From: VYDC01 sp963667515
GTDB taxonomy: Bacteria > Chloroflexota > Dehalococcoidia > UBA2979
Assembly: GCA_963667515.2 (NCBI GenBank)
Contig: CAXXXY010000002.1
Coordinates: 248,001 to 312,000, forward strand
Length of the DNA: 64,000 nucleotides
Reading direction: 5' to 3'
Shown here: one piece after another, positions 30,101-38,410 of the stretch
How the letters are laid out: every line of letters starts with the position of its first letter
How positions within the stretch are numbered: the first letter of the stretch is position 1
Made by a program: the position numbers and the translations under genes
The notes under the pieces: model-generated
Databases searched by the model: none
Told to the model about the DNA's origin: nothing
Seen by the model: only the letters and a program-made list of their open reading frames with translations

Positions 30101-30690
30101 TGCATTCATTCTCCAAATTCGGTTCGTGCGTTCTCTCCCGGTCGTCTGCGCTACCCGATCGCGCCTCCCTCTTTCGCGCGGACCCCCCGGACGGCCCATG
30201 CGCGACGCGCGCGCATTCCCGCCCACATCTCATGGAAACGACGTGGCGCGAGCAAAGGTTAACCGGCGCGGCCCGCTTACGGCACGCACCGATGCCGCCA
30301 GCGGGCCCGCACCCATGCTCCGCAACGCGCCCCGCCTCTGCTTGCGCTGTGGTTCCCGAGCGAGCTCGGGAGGTGGCCGGAGCGGCGTGTCGTGAGATAG
30401 GATCCCGCGCACCGGGGGTCCGCGGGAGTATAAGGGGCGGGGAAGCCCCGCGGGGGCTTGGGCGTTCGTGGTAACTCTGGGCGTTCGGGTCTTTTCTTGC
30501 CCCTCCCCGCCACTTCCCACCCACATGGCCCGCGCGACGCGCGTCCAATCGTGCTATCAGGATGTCGTGATAGCACGCTATCAAGCACGCGAGGCGGGCC
30601 CCGCGCACTCACTGGCCGCCGGACTCGGGCGCGGGGGGAGCCGGCCGGCGGACAGCTCGTGTGATCGCGGCCGGGTGTAGCCTCGCCTGC
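30101..30690. other. Intergenic region between the surface operon and terminase-like gene
   Basis: About 590 bases upstream of two divergent genes. No gene recognised. It contains the palindromic sites at 30551-30590 and probably promoters for both directions; no clear -35/-10 pair was identified. Confidence 0.5.
30551..30590. repeat. GTGATAGC palindromes, parS- or operator-like
   Basis: GTGCTATCA at 30551-30559 and GTGATAGCACGCTATCA at 30567-30583; the latter is GTGATAGC and GCTATCA around a two-base spacer. A perfect version lies at 31431-31448 behind the small-terminase-like gene. Located 0.9-1.9 kb from parA. Confidence 0.55.
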
Positions 30691-31374
30691 ATGCCGGACG
30701 AGCACGGCAACTGGACAGAAGCCGAGGTCGCCGAGGAAGCGGGCGCCTGCTCGGCGCAGCAGCAGTACCTCTGCCTCGTCTACCGCCTCACCGGCGACCT
30801 GACCGAGGCGGCGCAGCGCGCCGGGTACTCAAACCGTGAGTCGGCCACAGCCGCGCTGCGCAGGAGGCACGTCGGCGACTTCCTCCAGCGGCTCCGCACC
30901 ACCGACCTCCGGCTCGCCGCCGAGCGCCTGGCACTGCGCCTCGAGTGGATCACCGACGCCACGGTCTACGACGCCCTCGAGGATGACGAGGAGGGGGGCT
31001 TCCGCCCGCGCAAGCCGTCTGACATGACGCGCGCCGAGCGCTATGGGATCAAGAAGATCACGATGGAGCCCCGCGAGCAGCGCTCGGGCCGCCTCGCGCA
31101 CAAGGTCACCGTCGAGGTCCGCGACGTGCTGCCGGCGATGAAGATCTCCGTCGAGCTGCAGGAGCTCCTCGCGCGGTGGGCCGCTGTAGAGCAGCCCGTC
31201 ACCGACACCGGCGAGGCCGAACAGCCCGTGTTCGCCGGCGGTCTCCCGATGCTGGGGCGCGAGGTCGACGTCGAGCGGTACATGCTGGGCTCCGGCGTGC
31301 CTCAGGAGCTTGCACGACGCGAGACCGAGGAGGCCGAGCTGGCGGAGCGCGCGGCGCACGAGCTGGATGGCTGA
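30691..31374 (+). CDS. Phage small-terminase-like protein
   Basis: 227 residues from the ATG at 30691 (a GTG at 30661 is also in frame). The N-terminal third reads like the HTH of Terminase_2 proteins: SAQQQYLCLVYRLTGDLTEA, AAQRAGYSNRESATAALRRR, then a helical region and ITDATVYDALEDDEE and RAERYGIKKITMEP, in the order used by that family. Small terminases recognise pac sites and recruit the large subunit. No large terminase is adjacent; the one at 59.6 kb is far away. Palindromic sites flank the gene on both sides. A plasmid DNA-binding protein of similar fold is the alternative. Confidence 0.5.
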   Translation: MPDEHGNWTEAEVAEEAGACSAQQQYLCLVYRLTGDLTEAAQRAGYSNRESATAALRRRHVGDFLQRLRTTDLRLAAERLALRLEWITDATVYDALEDDEEGGFRPRKPSDMTRAERYGIKKITMEPREQRSGRLAHKVTVEVRDVLPAMKISVELQELLARWAAVEQPVTDTGEAEQPVFAGGLPMLGREVDVERYMLGSGVPQELARRETEEAELAERAAHELDG

Positions 31375-31430
31375 GCGGTCTCCGGCACCGGAGCCGCGGC
31401 TCGAGGCCGCAAAGGAGGGCCGTGACGACA

Positions 31431-31448
31431 GTGATAGCTTGCTATCAC
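31431..31448. repeat. Perfect palindrome GTGATAGC-TT-GCTATCAC
   Basis: Eight-base arms with a two-base spacer, 57 bases after the terminase-like gene. Same core as the sites at 30551-30590. Candidate binding site for the ribbon-helix-helix partner of ParA. Confidence 0.6.
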
Positions 31449-31617
31449 GCTAGCGTCCTGCCTGTGGCCGGCCGCGCAGAGCTCGCCCACCGCTCCGAGA
31501 CGTTCGCCCGCACTGATCAACGTGACGTCAACGGTCGCGTCCGCGGTCACGCGCATTCCTGAGATCAGGGAACGAGGCAGCCGGAATACCTCGCCCCTGG
31601 CTCGTCGGGCGTGCAGC

Positions 31618-31830
31618 TCACGACCGGCGTTCTGCCAGCAGCCTCTCCAGCCCCTCCACGCCGAGGGCCTGGAGGCTGGTGTCGGTATCGAGGGCGAGCT
31701 GGCGCAGGTCGCGATGCAGCTCTGCCGGCAGGCGCAGGATGAGGCTCTTCGTCGCGCCTGGTGCGCGTGGCGTGGGTTCGGGCTGCGCCGCGCTGTGTAC
31801 GGCGTCGGAGAGGCTGGGATTCTTCGGCAT
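31618..31830 (-). CDS. Ribbon-helix-helix partner of ParA
   Basis: 70 residues from the ATG at 31830, six bases after the parA stop and preceded by GAACGAGGAG, which lies in the end of parA. A disordered N-terminal arm is followed by ATKSLILRLPAELHRDLRQL and SLQALGVEGLERLLAER, the beta strand and two helices of a CopG/Arc-type dimer. Such proteins (ParG, Omega) serve as centromere-binding ParB substitutes and stimulate ParA through their N-terminal arm. The Arg-containing arm fits that role. Confidence 0.75.
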   Translation of the reverse strand: MPKNPSLSDAVHSAAQPEPTPRAPGATKSLILRLPAELHRDLRQLALDTDTSLQALGVEGLERLLAERRS

Positions 31831-31835
31831 CGGGC

Positions 31836-32453
31836 TTACTCCTCGTTCCGCTGGAGCCATGCGTAGAGCTCGCTGATCTCGGCAGCGGCCTTGCCGGCCG
31901 CCTCGGTCTCGCAGGCGGCCTTGCCGACCGTGAAGGCATGCACATGCGCGATCCGCTGGTGCACGACGACCGGACAGGCGTCCACGCCGTAGCCGGCGAC
32001 CGCCTCGAGGGCCTGCGCAGTGAGCGGGTTAGCGATTGGCGCCGCGTTGATCACGACGGCGCCAGGCGTCTCGGCGCGCTGCAGGAGGCTGATGCTCGCG
32101 CCGATCGACCGCAGGTCCGCCGCGGCGGGGCGGCAGGGGATGAGCATGAAGTCGCTTGCACGGGCGACCGCCAGGGCGTCGGCGGCCGCGTGCGGCGCGG
32201 TGTCCAGCACCGCGAGCGCGGCGCCGGAGTCGTGTGCGGCCGCCAGCACGGCCGCCAGGCGGCTGGGCGGCGCGTAGGTGACGACCGGGGTCTCCGCCTC
32301 GCGGAGATCGCCCCAGGCGACCGCGGAGGCCTGGGGGTCGAGGTCGACCACGACGCTGGTGAGGCCCGCACGCTCGGCGGCGACGGCGAGTGCCACGGCG
32401 AGCGTGGTCTTGCCGGCGCCGCCCTTTTGCGAGATCAGCGCGATGGTCCGCAC
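31836..32453 (-). CDS. parA: ParA-family partition ATPase
   Basis: 205 residues, small ParA of the plasmid type without an N-terminal HTH. The deviant Walker A KGGAGKTT (10-17), switch I VVDLDPQASAVAW and Walker B LAVLDTAPHAAAD are intact. It moves plasmid or chromosome cargo on the nucleoid together with a centromere-binding protein, here most likely the gene behind it. The GTG start follows a 31-base gap that contains a 16-base tandem repeat. Small ParA proteins rely on the partner for autoregulation, which fits. Confidence 0.93.
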   Translation of the reverse strand: MRTIALISQKGGAGKTTLAVALAVAAERAGLTSVVVDLDPQASAVAWGDLREAETPVVTYAPPSRLAAVLAAAHDSGAALAVLDTAPHAAADALAVARASDFMLIPCRPAAADLRSIGASISLLQRAETPGAVVINAAPIANPLTAQALEAVAGYGVDACPVVVHQRIAHVHAFTVGKAACETEAAGKAAAEISELYAWLQRNEE

Positions 32454-32470
32454 GGCGGCATCACCCCCGG

Positions 32471-32502
32471 ATCGTGCTAGCAGCCTATCGTGCTAGCAGC
32501 CG
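32471..32502. repeat. 16-base tandem repeat upstream of parA
   Basis: ATCGTGCTAGCAGCC(T/G) occurs twice, at 32471-32486 and 32487-32502, covering the end of the putative initiator gene and the parA leader. Likely operator or partition site of the par genes. Confidence 0.55.
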
Positions 32503-34104
32503 CGGAATCGCGCGCTGCCGGTTGGTGGGGAGCAGTCGGACGCCCCCTGGCGCCGGCTCGATCCGGATCAGCCCGCGGGCCGTATCGTCCGCGACGCGCC
32601 GAGCGGCCCCGTGCGCGCCGGGGAGCTCGTCGCCCGGGCGCGCGAGCCGGATCAACGTGTCGCGCGAGCGCTCCACGGACTGGCGGCCCTTGGGGTCCCC
32701 TCGGTAGGCGTCGGCAGGGAAGCACAGCGCGGCGAGATCGCGCGGCCCAAGCACCGGCCAGCGCTGCAGGTCGCGGCCGTCGAGCGCGGATGGCTCAACG
32801 CCGTAGCCGGAGGGCTCCCGCGCCGCGAACCAGTGCCACGCGAGCGAGAGGTATGCGCGATAAGCGGGTCCGGAGGCGAGCCCGAGCGCGCGAAGCGTGG
32901 GAACGTGGACGCGTGGGCCAAACTGCCCGTCGGCGGGAGTCCGCACGTCCACCTCGAGCTCGTAGTCGAGGGGGGCGGGGTAAGTCACCCACCGCCCCGA
33001 ACCGCCGGGACGACCCTCCCACATCAACAGCGGCGTACGCACCGCGATCGGCTGCCACGGGGCCAGCCGTCCGTCGGCGCGACGGTAGCCAATCGTCGCG
33101 TTATGAACGACCGCGAGCGCGGCAGCGATCCGGGGGAGATCGCGCGTACGGTCCCACGTACGCGCGCCGCCGGGCCAGAGATCGCGCGCCAGGTCGCGGA
33201 GGGGCAATCGCAGGGTGACAGGCGAGCCCATCTCGATCGCGGGGCGGGGCACCGCGAGCAGGAGCTCGATGAAGAGGCGTTGCGCGAGCGGCGCGCCGCG
33301 GCCGGGGGCCAGGCTGCGAATCCCGGCGGCGTCGGCGATCGCCAGCGGCCCGCCGACGGTGAGCACGGGCGCGGGCGGCAGGAGGTAGGGCTGCGCGTTC
33401 GCCGGGAGCTCGCCGAGAGGCCATCGCGCCAGCGGGATCACGTCCGCGGGATCGGGATCGGGCTGGCGAACCACCGCAGCCGCTGCGGTTACGAGGCGAG
33501 GCGCGCGCCGCACATCGGAGCGCTCGGGCTCCACCCGCTCGGGGACGGCGGCCGCCAGCTGCGCGAACAGCGAGCCGCCTTCCGTCGCCATGGCCCTGGT
33601 GGTGTCCAGGAGCGCCCGGAGCGCGGCGACCACGTACTCGGCGATCAGCTCGAGTAGCGGCAACGAGTCGAGCAGCAGCTCCCCCCACTTTGCGCCGACG
33701 CGGATCGCGGTAAGGGCCTCGAGCACCGGGCAGGCTTCCGAGACGGCCGCGGCGTAAGCTCTCACGGCTCGGCGCTCATCGCGCGCCGCCTCAGCATCGG
33801 CGATGTCGCGCACCTGGCGCGCGCGCGCCCTGGCCTCGGTCGCGCTCTCATACAGAAGCGCCAGAGCGGGATCAGCCTCCGCCGCGCGCTTTTCTTCGTC
33901 GGCGCGCGGTCCCAGCCGCGCGACGGCCTCAGGAAGTACGGCGCGCAGTACGCCTCCCGCGCGGTCCAGGTCGGCGCGGGTGGGCGACTCGGCGAGGCGG
34001 TCCATCAAGGCGAACACGTCGGCCTCGAGGCGATCCGCGCGCTCCGCGATCTGCCGGGCCGGATCACTGGCCACACCGGGGCGCCGGCGGCGCCGGGCGG
34101 CCAT
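32485..34104 (-). CDS. Putative plasmid replication initiator-like protein
   Basis: 539 residues. The first 180 are helical and charged; the rest contains LRLPLRDLARDLWPGGARTW, LPRIAAALAVVHNATIGYRR, and RALGLASGPAYRAYLSLAWHWF, resembling winged-helix replication proteins of high-GC plasmids where a LPLRDL...LWP block precedes a second winged helix. The match is from memory of the family style, not a certain hit. It follows a RepA-like helicase with at most one base between stop and start in one frame, so all are one operon. A phage replication organiser is an alternative. Confidence 0.5.
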   Translation of the reverse strand: MAARRRRRPGVASDPARQIAERADRLEADVFALMDRLAESPTRADLDRAGGVLRAVLPEAVARLGPRADEEKRAAEADPALALLYESATEARARARQVRDIADAEAARDERRAVRAYAAAVSEACPVLEALTAIRVGAKWGELLLDSLPLLELIAEYVVAALRALLDTTRAMATEGGSLFAQLAAAVPERVEPERSDVRRAPRLVTAAAAVVRQPDPDPADVIPLARWPLGELPANAQPYLLPPAPVLTVGGPLAIADAAGIRSLAPGRGAPLAQRLFIELLLAVPRPAIEMGSPVTLRLPLRDLARDLWPGGARTWDRTRDLPRIAAALAVVHNATIGYRRADGRLAPWQPIAVRTPLLMWEGRPGGSGRWVTYPAPLDYELEVDVRTPADGQFGPRVHVPTLRALGLASGPAYRAYLSLAWHWFAAREPSGYGVEPSALDGRDLQRWPVLGPRDLAALCFPADAYRGDPKGRQSVERSRDTLIRLARPGDELPGAHGAARRVADDTARGLIRIEPAPGGVRLLPTNRQRAIPRLLAR

Positions 34105-35457
34105 CTAGAACGGCCCCCCCCCCCCCCCCCCCCCCCCACCTGTCCGCGTGGGCCACCGGCGCGGACGCCTCGGTGGCCGTGTCGCCGTCGGCGTGCCACC
34201 CAGCGAACTCGCCCGGCTCGCCGCGGGTCCGGCGGAGCCCGAGACGACGCGTCCAGCCGATTGGGCCGTAGTTGGACTTCACCACGCGGAGCACTCGGCG
34301 ATCACGTCTGCGCATCTCGTCGTGCGCGGCCCACTCGGAGAGGGCCTCCGGCGTGGTCTTCCCCGTGGGCCGGGGCTCGACCGGCTCCGGGGCGAGCTCG
34401 ATCACGGCCCGGGCGGCGTCGTGCCATTGCGCCGAGCCCGCGATCGCCTCCGCGCCGCGGCTCGCGCCGTCGTCCGCGCCCGCCGCGGCGGCACGGCGGC
34501 CGGCCTTCGTGCCGTGGGCCAGCACCAGCACAGCGAGATCGCGCTCGGCGGCGTCCGAGGCGAGGCGCGCCAGAAAGCCGCGCACGCCGGCCGCGTCGTT
34601 CGGGTTCGCGCCGTAGGCGGCGCTCCCCGGGTCGAGGATCAGCATCCCGCCCCGCCCCGCCGCGTCCAGGACCGCGCCGTAGGCGGCGGTGGGCCGGGGC
34701 GGGGCGCCCGGCTCGCCGGGAGGCGGCGCGGAGAGCGGCTCCACGCACGGGATGAGGCGCGGCCCGTCCGCGCCCCACTCGCGGAGCCCTCGGAGGTAGA
34801 CATCGCGGATCGCCTTGTCCGGCTCGCCGGTGCGGGTCCACGGATCCGCCGGCGGGGGGGCGGCGATCGTGAAGCCATCCGCGAGCGCGTGGCGCATCGC
34901 ATCCGCGCGGCGGCCGAGGCGCGCGGGCGCATCCTCCCAGGTCGCGATCGTCACGCGGCCCGCGGCGACCACGAGCCCGCATCCGAGCTCCACCGCGGGG
35001 CGGCCCGCCTCGTGCGCAGCCCACGCAGCGAGCGCAGCCTCGAGCGCGATCGAGGACTTCCCGCCCGAGCCCGATCCCGCGAGCACGACCACCTCCCCCG
35101 AGCCGGCGAGTTCGCCCCCGTCCGCGCCCGCCGTCCACAAGCGTCGCTCAGGCGGCCGCTCGGCGAAGGCCTCCGCGAGCGAGTACGCGCGAAGCGGGGC
35201 GGGCACGCCGGCCAGCCGGCGGAGGGCCGCCAACTCGCCCGGGGCGGGGGGGGGTCGCTGAGAGAGTCGATCGCCTCGATGAGCGCAGCGGGGGAGGCGT
35301 CGACGGCGCCCGGCGGCGCGGCGAGCTCCGCGCGGATCGCATCGAGCACCCGCTCCGCGTCGGACGGCGCTTCGTCGCGCAGCGCCGAGGCGAGCTCCGC
35401 CGCGAGGGCGTGGAGGCTGAACGCGGCCGGCCCGGGGGTGCTGGGGGTCTCGTCCAT
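34105..35457 (-). CDS. RepA-like hexameric helicase (AAA_25), two homopolymer frame problems
   Basis: ATG at 35457 (METPS-type start MDETPSTPGPAAFSLHALAA). After about 70 residues the frame changes inside a G9 tract at 35246-35254 and continues as AALRRLAGVPAPLRAYSLAE. The RecA-like core follows: Walker A VLAGSGSGGKSSIAL, RVTIATWEDAPARLGRR, Walker B GGMLILDPGSAAYGANP and the LAVLVLAHGTKAG and AIAGSAQWHDAARAV sensor blocks of RSF1010 RepA-like helicases. A run of 24 G (minus strand) near the 3' end decides the C-terminus; one frame stops at TAG 34105-34107 directly before the next ATG. Role: replicative unwinding of the element. Confidence 0.8.
34114..34137. repeat. Run of 24 C (24 G on the coding strand)
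   Basis: Unbroken homopolymer in the last codons of the helicase gene. Length modulo three decides between a short end (Pro-Phe-stop) and about 14 additional residues overlapping the next gene. Confidence 0.9.
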
Positions 35458-35473
35458 GGCGCGCGTCTCCTTC

Positions 35474-36440
35474 TTAGCTCGTCCGAGCCGCCTGCAGCGC
35501 GTTCACGGCATCCGCCCAGGCGAGCCCGAGCCTCCACGACTCGCCAGGCTCGCCCGTGCGAGCCTCGAGCGCGGCCCGCACGGCGTCCGCCAGCTCGTCG
35601 GCGGCGTCGCGGTGGGCGTCGCGCTCCCACGTATCAGCGGCGACGACGCGCCCCGCCTCGCGGAGGCCATGGGCGAGAGCGCGCATCGCGCGACGTCCGT
35701 CCGGATCGCCGTCCGGCGAGATCAACACCGCGCCCTCCACGCCGGCCACGAGAGCCGGATCGAGCCCGCCGTGGCCGCCCGTCGCCCGCACTTCGTGCGC
35801 CACGCCGGACGCGGCGAGCGCGAGCGCGGTCACCTCGCCCTCGCAGAGCGCGAGCGCCGCGGCGCTCGCCGACGGCCACGGCGCGGCGGCCCGGAACACG
35901 GAGCCCGAGCGCGCACCGCGCCCGAACCGCCAGCGCGGCGCCGTGCGGCCGCCCTCCGCGTCGAGCGCGTCCAACTGGACGGCCCGCACGGGGCCGCCGC
36001 GCGGAGGCGCGTAGCCGTAGGTGATCGCGCCGGCGGCCGCGGTGGGGAGCGGTTCGCGCCAGCGCAGCGCCTCGAGGGCGGCGCGCGGCGTCCAGCGCAC
36101 GCCCGGGGGGAGCGGCGCGCTCAGAGTCGAGCCCGCGGGCGGCCACGCGAGCCGGGCCGCCAGGTACGCCGCGGCGGGCGTGTCGGCGGCCCGCCGCGAG
36201 GCGCGCCAGAGAGCCCGCACCGCGGCGAGCGCCGCGGTGCTCGAGACGGCGGGCCGGGCGGGGACGGCCGGAGACGGGAGCCTGGGCGGGATCGCGCGGG
36301 GAGGCGGAGTCCCGGAAGGCGCCGCGACGCCCGCGGCGGCCGCGGCCAGCGCGACCGCGGCGCGCCAGGCGTCGCCGCGGAGCGGCTCGCCGGGCCGCAC
36401 GAGCCGGGCCCGAGCTGCGCGAACGGTATAGCGCCCCCAT
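35474..36440 (-). CDS. Toprim-containing primase, N-terminus missing
   Basis: Open frame of about 320 residues. LRGDAWRAAVALAAAAAGV and APAAYLAARLAW-like helices lead to YGYAPPRGGPVRAVQLDALD and the Toprim core: ALCEGEVTALALAASG (glutamate), GVEGAVLISPDGDPDGRRAM (DxD). The zinc domain that should precede it is absent; the 79 bases ending at 36419 are shared with the fragment at 24066-24144, which does continue into the zinc domain. Upstream of 36419 the sequence becomes unrelated, so this copy is 5' truncated. The first start codon in frame is the GTG at 36400. First gene of the helicase operon, 16 bases ahead. Confidence 0.65.
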
Positions 36441-36517
36441 CGGAGGCGCTACCGGGCGCACAACATGTAGAACGCCGAGCGAGCCTGAAGGTTAACGAAA
36501 AGCCACGCAGCCGAGGA

Positions 36518-37564
36518 TCACGATCCGGCCGGTCGGATCGCTCCCCACGCCTCGATCGTGACCTCGGCGGCTCCGGCCAGGGCGGCCGAGTCTGCCGGAG
36601 GCATCTCCACGCGCCTGCTGCCGCCGCCTGGAATGACCGCGCTCGGCGACCGGTATATGGCGAGCACACGCCCCGACGCGTCGCGCACGAAAGCGACCGC
36701 CACGGCCATGCTCTCGCGCTCGTCCTGGTTCGTTATGGTGAGCGCGCGGCCCTGTGCGGCCACCTCGAGCGAGATGCTCTGCGGGACGACGGTCACGGGC
36801 GTCAATGCCTCCTCGTCTGATGCCTCGTCTGACACAAACGCCACCCGATAGTTGGGGATGAGCACGAACTGGGCGGGATCGAGTTGAACGCCCTCAGGGG
36901 GACGGATGTCGATGCGGAAGTTCGTGGACTCGCCGGGCCCGACGAAGGGGCGAACGATGACGGGCGATGTCCCCGTCGCCAGCGACCGCCCCAGCTCATC
37001 CGCGATGTAGCCCGCGACCGACAGCTCGAGCAACGTCACGTCGCTCACATTGTCGATCGTCCCGACCACGACCAAGCGCCCCGAGCTCGCTGAGACGTAG
37101 CTGTGCGAGACGTCCCATCGGATTGCGTACGGAGCTTGCGGGGGCAGCGCGAGGTCGGGCAGCGCGGCGACGAGCCAGCGGCCGTCGCCGCGAACCATGT
37201 CGAGCTCGTAGCTACCGGTAGACGTCGCCGCGGTCACGCGGGCGACCGGCGGCTCCGCGACGATCGCGCTCTGCCCGACCGCCCGGAACTCCGTGGGCAG
37301 CTCGATCGACTGCAGCGCCCCCACCTGGAGCACGAAGCGGGCGAACTCCTCGATGCCGATCTCGCCGGGGGTCAGCGTCGACTCGCTCGCGACCTGCGGA
37401 TTGAAGCGGCTCACCCCGTCGAAGAAGCTCTCGAGCGTCTCGCTGATCTCCCGGCGGTCGCCGTCGTCGAGGCTGTCCGGGAGCTCGTCGGCGCCGAGCC
37501 CGCCGCACGCGGCCGCAAGGAGCAGGAGCGGTGCTGCCAGTGAGAGCAGTCGCAGTGCGCGCAG
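36518..37564 (-). CDS. Lipoprotein, function unknown
   Basis: About 349 residues. The frame contains a lipoprotein signal, RLLSLAAPLLLLAAACGG (lipobox Cys codon at 37505-37507), but no ATG, GTG or TTG precedes it in frame, so the start may be a CTG at 37564 or may be hidden by an indel. The next GTG at 37414 would drop the signal. Beta-rich domains follow, including RLVVVGTIDNVSDVTLLELS and ESMAVAVAFVRDASGRVLAI, the style of FxLYD-like extracellular domains. Divergent from the sigma/anti-sigma genes, perhaps their target. Confidence 0.6.
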   Translation of the reverse strand: MRALRLLSLAAPLLLLAAACGGLGADELPDSLDDGDRREISETLESFFDGVSRFNPQVASESTLTPGEIGIEEFARFVLQVGALQSIELPTEFRAVGQSAIVAEPPVARVTAATSTGSYELDMVRGDGRWLVAALPDLALPPQAPYAIRWDVSHSYVSASSGRLVVVGTIDNVSDVTLLELSVAGYIADELGRSLATGTSPVIVRPFVGPGESTNFRIDIRPPEGVQLDPAQFVLIPNYRVAFVSDEASDEEALTPVTVVPQSISLEVAAQGRALTITNQDERESMAVAVAFVRDASGRVLAIYRSPSAVIPGGGSRRVEMPPADSAALAGAAEVTIEAWGAIRPAGS

Positions 37565-37795
37565 GCTTGGACTCCATTGCGACCTGGCGCTGCTCGCAGG
37601 ATGCCCAGCGTGCCGCGCGGATGCGTTGGATCGACTCTAGGGTCAGGGCTGCGGATGGACAAGCGCAGATGTCGGGAAGGGCCATTCGCACCTCGGACCC
37701 ATTAACCTGAGCGGGATTCCCGCGTTCTCCCTAGTGTGGGCGGGGCTCTCGCTGTCGGCGCGGCGCATATACTGACCGGGTACGCCGGAGCCGCG

Positions 37796-38410
37796 ATGAG
37801 TCGAACGCAGCCCAGCTCGCGTGACCCAGGGTCGGAGCTCGCACACGAGCGGGCCCTGGTGGAGCGCGCTCGGAGTGGGGATGCTGCCGCTTTTGCGGAG
37901 CTCTACGACTCCTACCTCGCGAGGGTGTACCGATACTGCCGGGGGCGGGTCGGGCAGGTGGCGGACGCGGAGGACCTGGCCGAGGAGGTCTTCGTCAAGG
38001 CTCTACAGGCTATTGACGCGTTCGAGTGGCGGTCGATGGAGGGGCGCAGCCCGTTCGGCGCGTGGCTGTTCCGCATCGCGCACAACCAGGTGGCGTCGTT
38101 CCGTCGTCGCAACGCAACGAGGCCGGCGGAGACCGAGTTCGCGGAGTGGATCGAGGACGGCCGGCGCGGCCCCCTCGAGCTGGCGGAGCGAAAGCTCGCT
38201 GTCGAGGAAGTCTTCGCCGCGGTGAGGGAGCTGCCGGAGGCGCAACGCGAAGTCATCCTCCTGCGCTTCGCGGCGGATCTGTCGGTGGCGGAGACGGCCG
38301 CGGCTCTGGGCAAGCGCGAAACGAACGTGAAGGTGCTCCAGCACAAGGGGATTCGAAAGTTGCGGCAGATGTTGAGCGAGCCGCTACACCGCGAGGAGCG
38401 GGCGCTGTGA
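37796..38410 (+). CDS. ECF-type RNA polymerase sigma factor
   Basis: 204 residues from the ATG at 37796 (GGAG nine bases upstream). Region 2 is AAAFAELYDSYLARVYRYCR with DAEDLAEEVFVKALQAIDAF; region 4 is LPEAQREVILLRFAADLSVA with ETAAALGKRETNVKVLQHKG, the HTH that reads the -35. There is no sigma 1 or 3. It overlaps the following anti-sigma-like gene by four bases. A TATACT at 37768-37773 could be a -10 element for it. The stimulus is unknown; neighbouring lipoproteins suggest an envelope response. Confidence 0.93.
   Translation: MSRTQPSSRDPGSELAHERALVERARSGDAAAFAELYDSYLARVYRYCRGRVGQVADAEDLAEEVFVKALQAIDAFEWRSMEGRSPFGAWLFRIAHNQVASFRRRNATRPAETEFAEWIEDGRRGPLELAERKLAVEEVFAAVRELPEAQREVILLRFAADLSVAETAAALGKRETNVKVLQHKGIRKLRQMLSEPLHREERAL

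Noticed and set aside
34148..36820. 890-codon plus-strand frame
   Set aside because: Antisense shadow of the helicase and Toprim genes, which carry real motifs.
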